NCBI RefSeq assembly: GCF_030915525.1
Contig: NZ_CP133269.1
Coordinates: forward strand, 87,001 to 151,000
Source of the DNA: Neobacillus sp. PS2-9
Lineage (GTDB): Bacteria; Bacillota; Bacilli; Bacillales; Cytobacillaceae
Length of the DNA: 64,000 nucleotides
Direction of reading: 5' to 3'
The translations under genes were made by a program, and so were the position numbers. This document shows, piece after piece, positions 36,484 through 44,925 of this stretch. Numbering within the stretch: position 1 is the stretch's first letter; every line of letters begins with the position of its first letter. Under the pieces are notes generated by a model, which did no database searches, was not told the DNA's origin, and was given only the letters and a program-made list of their open reading frames with translations.

Positions 36484-37386
36484 CTACAAGATCTCAATCT
36501 TCAATGAGTTGACTTGGGAGACGAGGAGTTCTTCGTATTGTTTTTGGGCTTGGAAATATACTTCCTGCTCGCCGAAGGTTGGGTTTTCCTTTTTGACCTT
36601 TGCAATCAGGTCTTTTTGGACCTTTTGCGCAAGAACAATCATCTCGTATTGCTGTTTTTCAGTCGTCCAGAACTTCTCTTCACCATATTCGGTAATTAAC
36701 TTTTTAGCAGAATCATATTGGTTATACTGTTCGCGGGCTTTACCCAAGGCTTCATCCACTTCGACAGCCGTTGCCTGATGACCTTTTTCGTTCGCAAGCA
36801 TCGCCATTGAGCGGAGTCGGATAATTTGTGTTAAGACTTGATTCTTATTGTTATTTACTTTCTCCTGCGATTCTAAGTAGGCCAACTCTTCCTCTAATTG
36901 TTTACCTGTGTATTTCTTCTTCGCCGCCTCACGGTTGATTTCCAGCTGCAATTGATTAATGAATTGATAGAAAGCTACATCCTCATTCGTAACCCATTCT
37001 CCGTTGATTTTAGCTACTCCCTTAGGCTTCGTTACGTTAATGTCGATGACCTTTTCTGTCTTTTTTCCGTCTTTTTCTAACGTAAACGCTGCTTCATATT
37101 TGCCGCCCATTGGCAGATTCACTTTACCTGTATAGGTTCCGTTTTTTCCTTCAGTAAGCTTTACGTCGTAAGACCCATGATCCATATTGGTCATCGATAA
37201 TTGCGTGGTAACCTTCAGACCTTTAACCGCTTTCTTGTTCTCCGTTACCTTTATTTCAAACGGCATAGCGGTATCCTTTTGATAGTAAAGCTCCTTCGTC
37301 ACATCGATTTTATAATCAGGGCCACTGCTGCAGCCGGTTATTAAACTGAGCAGCAGCAGTAAGACGAGCATGGTTCGTGTCTTCAT
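36484..37386 (-). CDS. Lipoprotein with YtkA/FixH-like and SurA-like regions
   Basis: A 300-residue lipoprotein; lipobox LITGC at 15-19. Residues ~25-120 look like a YtkA/FixH-type beta domain, including SMTNMDHGSYDVKL and LPMGGKYEAAF, where Met and His could bind copper. Residues ~125-300 are helical and resemble the SurA/PrsA N-terminal chaperone region (AKINGEWVTNEDVAFYQFI), with no parvulin domain. It overlaps nosF by 3 nt, so it is the last gene of the nos operon, where other organisms often have the copper lipoprotein NosL. A role in copper delivery or NosZ folding is inferred. Confidence 0.7.
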   Translation of the reverse strand: MKTRTMLVLLLLLSLITGCSSGPDYKIDVTKELYYQKDTAMPFEIKVTENKKAVKGLKVTTQLSMTNMDHGSYDVKLTEGKNGTYTGKVNLPMGGKYEAAFTLEKDGKKTEKVIDINVTKPKGVAKINGEWVTNEDVAFYQFINQLQLEINREAAKKKYTGKQLEEELAYLESQEKVNNNKNQVLTQIIRLRSMAMLANEKGHQATAVEVDEALGKAREQYNQYDSAKKLITEYGEEKFWTTEKQQYEMIVLAQKVQKDLIAKVKKENPTFGEQEVYFQAQKQYEELLVSQVNSLKIEIL

Positions 37387-38060
37387 GAGCCGATTCCTCC
37401 TAGGTTATGAGTGTTTAAAAATTCCTCTACTGTATATTTTTCCATTTTTCCATCATCTAAATAAGCCACATGAGTACACACCTGCTTAATTTCATCCAAA
37501 TGGTGGGAGGAAAGCAAAATGGTTTTATCTTGAAGAGAGCCTAACACCTCTAAGATTTCCTTTCGCCCCATGGGATCAATGCCACTTGTCGGTTCATCTA
37601 GAATCAGAAGAGATGAATCTTGATACAAGGTAATCGCCAGACCTAGGCGCTGCAGCATTCCCTTGGAATATTTCTTTACCTGGACATCGCGGTCGTCCCA
37701 CAGTCTCACGGCGGTCAACACCTGTTGAATACGCTCCGCATCCGCTTGTTTAAACACCGCTTCTGCGAAAAAGGTCATATTCTCAAGACCTGTCAGCATG
37801 GGATAGAGCATAAATTTTTCCGGTAAGTAAGCAATGGCCTTTTTCCATTCGTTATTTTTCTTCGTCACTTCAACTCCATTAATGGCAATCGTCCCTTGCT
37901 TAACGGGTAAGAGCCCTAGAAGGCTATTGATAAAGGTGGATTTCCCTGCTCCATTGCGGCCGACAAGGGCACAGATTTCATTTTTCTGAATCTCAACAGT
38001 AACTGCATCTAATACAAGCTTTTTCCCGAAGGATTGGTTTAAATTTGATACTTTAATCAT
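37383..38060 (-). CDS. nosF: NosF-like ABC ATPase
   Basis: A 225-residue ATPase with Walker A GRNGAGKST, signature YSKGMLQRLGLA, Walker B LLILDEPTSGID and H-loop LSSHH. It belongs to the NosDFY maturation complex that supports assembly of the NosZ copper-sulfide cluster. It overlaps both neighbours by ATGA-type junctions, indicating coupled translation. Confidence 0.85.
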   Translation of the reverse strand: MIKVSNLNQSFGKKLVLDAVTVEIQKNEICALVGRNGAGKSTFINSLLGLLPVKQGTIAINGVEVTKKNNEWKKAIAYLPEKFMLYPMLTGLENMTFFAEAVFKQADAERIQQVLTAVRLWDDRDVQVKKYSKGMLQRLGLAITLYQDSSLLILDEPTSGIDPMGRKEILEVLGSLQDKTILLSSHHLDEIKQVCTHVAYLDDGKMEKYTVEEFLNTHNLGGIGS

Positions 38061-38854
38061 TCATACCCCTCCTTCCGGTTGAACAAAATGGCAGTTGAGT
38101 AGGAAACCATAAGCCAAAACGCTAGATTTCCCAGTAAAAAGAATACGGGCTTTGTCCACATAAAGGCCTGCAGGAGTCGTGACATATGGCCGAAGGAATA
38201 CACGCCCATTCCCGTCTCGAGGAACATCCTCACTGCCTGTAATGGATTTAAAAAGTAGGCGGATGAAAAGAGTTTTACATTTTCATGGGTCACGTCAGGT
38301 AAAAATGAGAGCAAGATAAAATCATGTAAAAAGAAGAAATAAAACCAGACGAAAATGGTATAACCGATAATCTGCATCCGCGAACGGCTGAAGCTGCCAA
38401 TGGCTGCACCCATTTGTAAAAACACTAACGCTAAACAGGTTATGGCTACTACAAAGATAAAGTAGGCTTTCATATCAAGTTGAAAATTAAACTTTAACAA
38501 TAGTAAATAGAAGAAAAACCAAGCTAGAAGCGGGACTAAAACCACGGTATACAGTCCCAGACATTTTTTTACGAAGAAGGTAGAAAAATTGTCTTTTTTC
38601 GTTAGTAACATGATTAACGTTTTTTGTTCCTTTTCCTGAAAAATGGAGAAGGCCCCGATGAATAAGCAAAGGATCGGGATAAAGTAAATAATTGTATCAA
38701 ATAGATTGATTAAGAGAACATAAAAGCCTTTATCAAATGAAAGGACAGAGGAACGAAACAATATACTGATTGAAATGAGAACGATGATACTTAAGGAAAG
38801 CCATAGTCCTTTTCCTCTTATATTTTCCTTCCATTCCTTCCAAATGTAATGCAT
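38057..38854 (-). CDS. nosY: NosY-like ABC-2 permease
   Basis: A 265-residue membrane protein with about six hydrophobic segments and the cytoplasmic motif FQEKEQKTLIMLLTKK of ABC-2 permeases. Its start lies inside the end of nosD (37-nt overlap) and its stop overlaps nosF. It forms the membrane part of NosDFY. Confidence 0.85.
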   Translation of the reverse strand: MHYIWKEWKENIRGKGLWLSLSIIVLISISILFRSSVLSFDKGFYVLLINLFDTIIYFIPILCLFIGAFSIFQEKEQKTLIMLLTKKDNFSTFFVKKCLGLYTVVLVPLLAWFFFYLLLLKFNFQLDMKAYFIFVVAITCLALVFLQMGAAIGSFSRSRMQIIGYTIFVWFYFFFLHDFILLSFLPDVTHENVKLFSSAYFLNPLQAVRMFLETGMGVYSFGHMSRLLQAFMWTKPVFFLLGNLAFWLMVSYSTAILFNRKEGYE

Positions 38855-40158
38855 AGTAAATGTCTCCCTTTTAATAAAATGAAAACCACCAGCAGGCCGA
38901 TAACAGTGAGTAGAACAGATAAATGACTGCTTTTTTCAGCTGCTAACGGATGTGGGTCCGTAAACATGACTTCGTCGTTCGTTAAAGTGGCATTAATTTT
39001 TTCATAGATTTTAATGGCAGGACTTTTTAAAAATAGATTGGTCAATTCCTGGTCCTCGATCAGCTGATGGAGAGAAGAATGATAGGTTACCTTAAAATCG
39101 CCAATTCCGTCTTGATTTAAATCAGTGAGCGGAAAAGCGGTTCCCCAGTCATTTCCCTTCCCATCTTTACTCCAAAAGTTGCTGTCTCCTTTTCCACCAA
39201 GGGTGACAGCAGGTAGGGTATTTTCAGTAATCTTGTTTAGCGAGAAAATTTGGTCATTGGAACTAGCCCAAAGCTCAATCCCAATTTGGTTTTGAATGAT
39301 TTTGTTTTTAATAATGGTGTTTTTAGTTGATTGATCAATATACATGCCTCGTTGGTTCATGTAAAACGTATTATTGTTTATATAATTATCATTGGCTTGT
39401 AGGAGTAATAAGCCGAACGATTGATTTCCATAGTTAACGATAAATTGATTGTCTTCAAGTGTTAGATGATTCGAGTTCATGACAGCTGCGCCGCCTGTGT
39501 TCATGGTGAAAATATTTCGTTTAAAAATATTTTCATCAGAGTACATATAATGTAAGCCATATCTAGTATTACTAATGTTATTATCCAAGATTTTATTATT
39601 ATTAGCATAATCAAAGAACATGCCATCACGCGTGCCTTCAATTGTATTATGAGAAAGTAAGTTATCTTTTGCGTAATAAATGTGCAGGCCATTTCCTTGA
39701 GCGGCGATTTCGCCTTTGCCCATGCCTATAATATCGTTATATCGAATGGTATTGTGGTGAGCCTGGCTTAAATAAATCCCGTGAAAGGAATGACGGATAT
39801 GAATGTGTTCAACCACATTATTGTTTGTATAAACCTTGATTGCTGCATACTCTTCTGCAGAGTTCCGATTCATACTACTATTTGTAACGGTAAGATGGCT
39901 CAGCTTCACATGGGGGGCTTTGATTGAAATGACATTCCCCGTTCCGTCTCCTTTAATCACGGTTTTCTTTGAGCCTACTATTGTCATGTGTTTATTAATA
40001 ACAATATTACCTACATACGTTTTATCCTCGAGCTTTAATACCGCTCCTTCTTTCATGCTGTCGATCAACGCTTGTAAGTTTTCGGCCGCCATATTTTTCT
40101 CGGGTTTCATAAGTAAAAAGAGAGAAAAAATGAGAGATAGGAGCGCTAATTTTTTCAT
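38818..40158 (-). CDS. nosD: NosD, right-handed beta-helix maturation protein
   Basis: A 446-residue exported protein. Signal peptide about 1-25 (MKKLALLSLIFSLFLLM). The body is a parallel beta-helix of CASH/NosD repeats, for example NTIRYNDIIGMGKGEIAAQG and NKILDNNISNTRYGLHYMYS. The C-terminus carries a single membrane anchor (LLTVIGLLVVFILLKG), unlike soluble periplasmic NosD of Gram-negatives, which fits a Gram-positive cell. The start at 40158 overlaps the nosB stop. Confidence 0.88.
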   Translation of the reverse strand: MKKLALLSLIFSLFLLMKPEKNMAAENLQALIDSMKEGAVLKLEDKTYVGNIVINKHMTIVGSKKTVIKGDGTGNVISIKAPHVKLSHLTVTNSSMNRNSAEEYAAIKVYTNNNVVEHIHIRHSFHGIYLSQAHHNTIRYNDIIGMGKGEIAAQGNGLHIYYAKDNLLSHNTIEGTRDGMFFDYANNNKILDNNISNTRYGLHYMYSDENIFKRNIFTMNTGGAAVMNSNHLTLEDNQFIVNYGNQSFGLLLLQANDNYINNNTFYMNQRGMYIDQSTKNTIIKNKIIQNQIGIELWASSNDQIFSLNKITENTLPAVTLGGKGDSNFWSKDGKGNDWGTAFPLTDLNQDGIGDFKVTYHSSLHQLIEDQELTNLFLKSPAIKIYEKINATLTNDEVMFTDPHPLAAEKSSHLSVLLTVIGLLVVFILLKGRHLLCITFGRNGRKI

Positions 40159-40733
40159 CTTACTCGATCCTTCCATAAAGGAATTAATAATAAAATAAAG
40201 GCAGCAATCACAAAATAGATCCCTGTGCCAAGCATACTGTGTGTGATAAAATTGGCAACCGTGTTTTCCCCAATAATCGGAGGAACAAATGGATCAATTT
40301 TAATGGGAGCTTTTGAGCTCAAGTTTGTTCCATATCGTTGCAGTGCAAAGTGGAGGTCTAAGATCCCAGTGACACCCACAAGGGCAATGATTCCTATTAA
40401 TCCATAAAGGACTTTCTTCATTCGAAGAATAGCAGTTAAAAGAGTTAGGCCAGCTAATCCGCCGATAATATAAATAAGGTAGGAGAGTTCCGGGAAATTC
40501 TTTTCACTGAAATTTGACATTCCAATATAGTGATTTAGACCGTTGATAATGTCGATTTCTCCTTTAAGTTTGTTCGGATACACAATAATATTTAACCCTT
40601 CGGGATATTGTGGTGCGTAAAAAACCATTTTCCACCATGGGAAAAACATGGAGATAACAATCAAAACGGCAGATAATGTGATCAATAAAGAGGAAGTAAC
40701 CGAAAATTTACTACCTTTCTTACTATCATTCAA
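40155..40733 (-). CDS. nosB: NosB-like membrane protein
   Basis: A 192-residue protein with about four membrane segments (LLITLSAVLIVISMFFPWW, YLIYIIGGLAGLTLLTAIL, GLIGIIALVGVTGILDL, GIYFVIAAFILLLIPLW) and a large outside loop after the first. In clade II nos clusters an integral membrane protein, NosB, follows nosZ; position and topology fit, sequence alone does not prove it. A TTG start at 40733 after AGGAGTGA is preferred over longer frames reaching 40841, which would cross the nosZ-nosB hairpin. Confidence 0.7.
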   Translation of the reverse strand: MNDSKKGSKFSVTSSLLITLSAVLIVISMFFPWWKMVFYAPQYPEGLNIIVYPNKLKGEIDIINGLNHYIGMSNFSEKNFPELSYLIYIIGGLAGLTLLTAILRMKKVLYGLIGIIALVGVTGILDLHFALQRYGTNLSSKAPIKIDPFVPPIIGENTVANFITHSMLGTGIYFVIAAFILLLIPLWKDRVR

Positions 40734-40773
40734 GTTAATCACTCCTAATATGCTGTTAACTAAATTAAATGGA

Positions 40774-40811
40774 GGCGAGGCTGACCACGTTGCAGCTAAG
40801 TCAGCCTCGCC
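40774..40811 (-). promoter_or_regulatory. Intercistronic hairpin between nosZ and nosB
   Basis: GGCGAGGCTGA and TCAGCCTCGCC form a perfect 11-bp stem in the 88-nt gap after nosZ. There is no long T-run, so it may protect the nosZ mRNA 3' end or only partly stop transcription. Confidence 0.7.
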
Positions 40812-40821
40812 ATTCATGACA

Positions 40822-42687
40822 TTAGTTCTTCGGCTTAACAAGGAAGTAGCCGTTCATTTCCTGATGCAGTGCAGAGCAGAAATTCGTACAATAGAGTGGG
40901 AAGGTTCCTGCTTTATCAGCGGTGAACTCCATTGTGTTTGTTTGACCAGGCTGTACTTCCATGTTTAAGTCATAGCTATTAATGGCAAAACCGTGGGTAA
41001 TATCTTCATCGAAGTCGATATTGGTTAAATGGATAAATACATGATCACCTTGATTCACTTCAATGACGTCAGGGCGTTTGGATTTTGCGTCAAAAATAAA
41101 TCTTGAGCGCATGGCAATGCCATACACATGTACTTCGTTTCCTTTACGAACAATTTTTGTTTCACTTTGTTTGTAAACTGCGTCTTTATTCTTCGTATCC
41201 TTTGGATATACATTAATTGTCTTGATTTTGTCTGCTTTAATCATCTGAGCATAGTGTGGTTCAGGATCTACTGGTGCAGACATGATAACCTTCATCTTGC
41301 CGCTAATATCAATTAGTTGCATGGATTCTGGATGTGAAGGACCAACTGACAAGTACGTATCTTTAGCAATCTTGTTTAATGCAATGAGCCATTTACCATC
41401 AGGTGCTACGGTATCTCCCTCAGCGGAAACAGAGTGTCCTGGCGAGTACTGCACAGGTACACGGTCTAATGTTTTACCTGTTTTAGGATCCCACTTAACA
41501 ATTTCAGATGAAATGAACATGGTTGTATAAGCCATGCCTTTATCGTCAAATTGTGTATGAAGTGGTCCAAGAGCATTTTCTGGGTTAACTTCTCTTTCCA
41601 TAACAGATTCATAGTTAAGGATAGGAATTCCGTTTCTTTCACCAGCAAAGTCCTTATTTTCAACCGCTTTAAATGCTTTTTCAAAAGAGAAAACTGTCAT
41701 TGCAGGTGCAAGTTTTCCTGAAGCAATGAAGTATTTTCCATCAGGAGTAACGTCCACACCGTGTGGTGATTTCGCAACAGGAACTAAATAAATTCCGCCC
41801 TTTTGCTTTTCAGGGAAGATCATCTTTTGGCCATCAACCTCTTCGTACTTACCTTCTTTGACCATCTTCTCAAGCTCTTTCCAATTGAACAGAACGATAT
41901 AGTCACGGTCTGCCTGTGATGCATTAATTTCCATTGTTGTTGTTGATTCTTCCGTATTATACGTTGTCATAACTGCCCAATCAGCAGAGCCTTTTTTCCC
42001 TGCATCGGAAAGGTCATAGGACCAAGGTGGAAGAGCCACCTGATAACCAATGTTTAACTTTACATTTTTCTCGTCAAACGTGACGGCAGACATGACACCG
42101 CGATATTTTGCACTGTAATCATCAAGTGATTCATACTTCTGCCCAAGCGGCACTGCGAAACGAGTAGGTAAGAACATATACTCTGTGTTTTCGGTAACGA
42201 ATGCTGCACAGTGAGGGCCAGCTGTATTTGGAACCTTAATAATGTCTTTTGTTGTGAATGTTTTTAAATCGACAACTGCTGCTCGGCTATTACCTACGTC
42301 GGTTGCAAACATCCATTTACCATCATAGTCACCCTTTGTTTCTGAGAAGGCTGGGTGATGAAGGTCTCCCCAAGTGTAACCGCCCATTAATTTTTTTGAA
42401 TGCTCATCGAAACCATAACCTGTTGCAGAATCTTGTGAGAAAACGGGAATGGTTCTTATTTTACGCATGGAGGGAACACCGTAAATAAACATTTGTCCAG
42501 AGTGACCTCCAGAGGCAAAAAGATAATAATCATCTTTTTCACCAAATGGAACATATACCTTTTCAGCGTTGCTTTTGGTGCTAGATGCAGCTTCTGTGTT
42601 TGTTTTCGTTGAAAAATCAGCAAACGATATCGTAGCTGCTACAAACCCTGCGAGTAATCCCGACGCGATCGGAATCCATTTTTTCAT
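40822..42687 (-). CDS. nosZ: Nitrous oxide reductase, clade II (Sec-dependent)
   Basis: A 621-residue copper enzyme that reduces N2O to N2 outside the membrane. The signal peptide MKKWIPIASGLLAGFVAATI has no twin arginine, the mark of clade II NosZ. The C-terminal CuA site is C600-x3-C604-x3-H608-x2-M611. His-bearing motifs of the CuZ beta-propeller are visible: GGHSGQ, DLHHP, GPHCAAF, SPHGVD, GPLHTQF, SPGHSVS and EPHYAQM. It follows nosC after ~21 nt. A cell with this gene can respire N2O. Confidence 0.95.
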   Translation of the reverse strand: MKKWIPIASGLLAGFVAATISFADFSTKTNTEAASSTKSNAEKVYVPFGEKDDYYLFASGGHSGQMFIYGVPSMRKIRTIPVFSQDSATGYGFDEHSKKLMGGYTWGDLHHPAFSETKGDYDGKWMFATDVGNSRAAVVDLKTFTTKDIIKVPNTAGPHCAAFVTENTEYMFLPTRFAVPLGQKYESLDDYSAKYRGVMSAVTFDEKNVKLNIGYQVALPPWSYDLSDAGKKGSADWAVMTTYNTEESTTTMEINASQADRDYIVLFNWKELEKMVKEGKYEEVDGQKMIFPEKQKGGIYLVPVAKSPHGVDVTPDGKYFIASGKLAPAMTVFSFEKAFKAVENKDFAGERNGIPILNYESVMEREVNPENALGPLHTQFDDKGMAYTTMFISSEIVKWDPKTGKTLDRVPVQYSPGHSVSAEGDTVAPDGKWLIALNKIAKDTYLSVGPSHPESMQLIDISGKMKVIMSAPVDPEPHYAQMIKADKIKTINVYPKDTKNKDAVYKQSETKIVRKGNEVHVYGIAMRSRFIFDAKSKRPDVIEVNQGDHVFIHLTNIDFDEDITHGFAINSYDLNMEVQPGQTNTMEFTADKAGTFPLYCTNFCSALHQEMNGYFLVKPKN

Positions 42688-42708
42688 ATAATTACACCAC
42701 CTTTTTCA

Positions 42709-43155
42709 TTATTTTGCTTCTGATGCTTGCTTAAGAAGATCTAAAACCTGCTTCCGCTCGTCATCTGTTAATGGGTTTTTGCTGATAACACCAGACATAA
42801 CAGCTGATGTTGGTTGTTTCAAGAATTCTTCAATGGGCTTGCCGTGCTTACCTTCAACGTTGACAAATGCCTGTGAAAGGTCTGGGCCTACTGCACCAGC
42901 TTTAATATTTAAGGATTCCACACTGTGGCAAGCAAGACATCCCTTTTTGCTAAGGATATTGTCTTCGCTAACAGATGCACTGCTTGTTTCTTTAGCAGCG
43001 GTACTTTCTTCTTTGGTTTCGGTTGTGGCCTTTGTTTCTGTTTGGGCTGTTTGTGATGGCTGTTCAGAAGCGCCCATAATGACGCCGAAAACAAGGTAGC
43101 CAAGACCAAAGCCGAGTACGGCGCTTATGACGAAGCTTAAAATTGCCTTATTCAT
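42709..43155 (-). CDS. nosC: Membrane-anchored cytochrome c (NosC)
   Basis: A 148-residue cytochrome. One N-terminal membrane anchor (about 5-28), a Thr/Glu/Ser-rich linker (about 30-65), then a small cytochrome c domain with heme motif CLACH (C73, C76, H77) and Met119 as a likely axial ligand. As first gene of the nos operon it probably passes electrons from the quinol-oxidising chain to the CuA site of NosZ. Confidence 0.85.
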   Translation of the reverse strand: MNKAILSFVISAVLGFGLGYLVFGVIMGASEQPSQTAQTETKATTETKEESTAAKETSSASVSEDNILSKKGCLACHSVESLNIKAGAVGPDLSQAFVNVEGKHGKPIEEFLKQPTSAVMSGVISKNPLTDDERKQVLDLLKQASEAK

Positions 43156-43217
43156 TCTGTCCCCTCCTTTTTTATCAAATGAACACCTTCATCCTAAAGG
43201 GATTGCAACCGGAAAAT

Positions 43218-43233
43218 TGTGATGTACAGCACA
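43218..43233 (-). promoter_or_regulatory. Crp/Fnr-type site upstream of nosC
   Basis: TGTGA-TGTACA-GCACA matches 9 of 10 conserved positions of TGTGA-N6-TCACA. It lies 63 bp before nosC, between nosC and the divergent Crp/Fnr gene, so the regulator may control both. Confidence 0.6.
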
Positions 43234-43248
43234 GTTTTATTTTTGTTT

Positions 43249-43320
43249 ATGAACGTTTTGTGAATGGGATAGTAAAGTCCTGTTTTGTTGCTGTTTTAAA
43301 AAAATGAACGTTTTGTGAAT
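43249..43320. repeat. Two 17-bp direct repeats in the nosC-crp gap
   Basis: ATGAACGTTTTGTGAAT occurs identically at 43249-43265 and 43304-43320, 55 bp apart. Such exact repeats in a regulatory gap suggest binding sites, probably for the neighbouring Crp/Fnr protein or another anaerobic regulator. Confidence 0.65.
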
Positions 43321-43395
43321 CTCATCACTACATCTTGGTTGGAACTTACTTACAATGAATGGTAGAAATGAGTGAATGAAGAGGTGGTGGGGAAA

Positions 43396-44139
43396 GTGAG
43401 AGAGTCTGAGTGTTTAAAGGATCTACATTTATCGGTTTATCAAGAGGGGAAGCATATCGATCTACTGCGGAAAATTGTCATCTTTAAGGATTTATCGCCT
43501 AAATCTCTGCAAGTCATTGAAAAACGGATTCAGACTTTTACCTTTAAAAAAGGGACCAGGATTATTTCAGAGGATGAGATTGCGAGAGGGGTTTATTTTG
43601 TCCGTTTGGGCGCGGTGAAGCTGACAAAGCAGGATGAGAACGGCAATGAAATCATCGTATGTGTGAAGCAAAAAGGGGATGTGTTTGCTGAGGCGGGTTT
43701 GTTTACGCAAAAAACAGCTAAGTATCCGGCAACAGCCACGATGCTGCAGGACGGAGAGATTCTGTTCTTGGATAAACTGGAATTAGAGAGGGATTTATAT
43801 AATGAACCTGAGCTTGCGATGCAAATGATTCGCTATATGAGTGATAGTTTAAGGGAGATGACGTCTCAGCTAAGAGATGTTGCCTTGTTGGATGTGTATG
43901 CAAAAACGGTGAAGACTCTTGAACGGCTGGGTGAGAAGTTTAACACAGAGAGAGGCAGATGGGATATTGAGATTCCTTTGACGGTTCAGGAGTTTGCGAC
44001 GGTGGTGGGGACAACTCGGGAAAGCGTCAGCCGCGTGTTTTCGAAGTTGAAGAAAGAAGGATTAATTGACTTAAAGTCTAGAAAAATTGTTATTTTGGAT
44101 TGGTGCGGTCTTTGTACGCTGCTGCATCGGGAGTATTAG
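43396..44139 (+). CDS. Crp/Fnr family transcriptional regulator
   Basis: About 247 residues. A cyclic-nucleotide-type beta-barrel (FKDLSPKSLQVIEKRI ... GVYFVRLGAVKLTKQ) is joined by a long helix to a winged helix-turn-helix (LTVQEFATVVGTTRESVSRVFSK). The classic N-terminal Cys cluster of oxygen-sensing E. coli Fnr is absent; Cys residues are at the C-terminal end (DWCGLCTL), an arrangement recalling the C-terminal iron-sulfur ligands of Bacillus Fnr. The GTG at 43396 has GAGGTGG upstream; a GTG at 43372 is the alternative. Divergent from nosC, it is the obvious candidate regulator of the nos operon. Confidence 0.88.
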   Translation: MRESECLKDLHLSVYQEGKHIDLLRKIVIFKDLSPKSLQVIEKRIQTFTFKKGTRIISEDEIARGVYFVRLGAVKLTKQDENGNEIIVCVKQKGDVFAEAGLFTQKTAKYPATATMLQDGEILFLDKLELERDLYNEPELAMQMIRYMSDSLREMTSQLRDVALLDVYAKTVKTLERLGEKFNTERGRWDIEIPLTVQEFATVVGTTRESVSRVFSKLKKEGLIDLKSRKIVILDWCGLCTLLHREY

Positions 44140-44164
44140 AATAGAAAAAGGTGTAGAAGCTGGT

Positions 44165-44852
44165 CTACGAGACCGAACAGGGAAGAAAAAAGAGGAATGG
44201 GTAACGTAGAAGAGGTCTACGTGACCAATTAAGGGAAGAAAAAGAGGAGCGTGTAACGTAGAGGTGGTTTACGTTACCGAACAGGGTAAGAAAAAGGGGA
44301 AAGGGTAACGTAGAACGCCTCTACGAGACCGTTTGCCATTTTTTCCTGTGGCAAAGGTCGCATAGATCACCTCTACGAGACCGTTTGCCATTTTTTCCAG
44401 TGACACCGGTCGCATAGAACGCCTCTACGAGACCTTTTACCATTTTTTCCTGTGGCAAAGGTCACATAGAACACCTCTACGAGACCGTTTGCCATTTTTT
44501 CCAGTGACACCGGTCGCATAGAACGCCTCTACGAGACCTTTTACCATTTTTTCGAGAGGCAAAGGTTGCATAGAACACCTCTACGAGACCGTTTGCCATT
44601 TTTTCCAGTGACACCGGTCGCATAGAGCGCCACTACGAGACCGTTTGCCACTTTTTCGAGAGGTAACGGTCGCATAGAGCGCCTCTACGAGACCGTTTGC
44701 TATTTTTTCCAGTGACACCGGTCGCATAGAGCTCCACTACGAGACCGTTTGCTTTTTTCCCTGTGGCAACAGTGAAGATGTAGAAACAGTCTTCGTGACC
44801 GAACAGGCCAAGAAAAAGGGAAAAGGGTAACTTAGAAACAGTCTACGTTACC
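44165..44852. repeat. Tandem array B: fourteen 52-bp units
   Basis: CTACGAGACC-type cores stand at 44165, 44217, 44269, 44321, 44373, 44425, 44477, 44529, 44581, 44633, 44685, 44737, 44791 and 44843. The spacing is 52 bp except for one 54-bp step. Central units hold GACCGTTTGCC-ATTTTTTCC and a partly complementary right arm (GGCAAAGGTCGCATAG), so each unit can fold. The outer units are diverged (CTACGTGACC, TTACGTTACC). Alternate units favour GGCAAAGGTC or GTGACACCGGTC. The 780-bp gap holds nothing else. Confidence 0.95.
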
Positions 44853-44894
44853 CAAAAAGTCAAAGGAAAGAGAAACAAGTAATATAATCCCAAT

Positions 44895-44925
44895 GAAAAA
44901 AAAGCCCTTCAATCGCGAAGGGCTG
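44895..44925 (-). terminator. Terminator after bshB2
   Basis: On the minus strand AGCCCTTC and GAAGGGCT pair around a short loop and are followed by a run of eight T. Confidence 0.9.
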
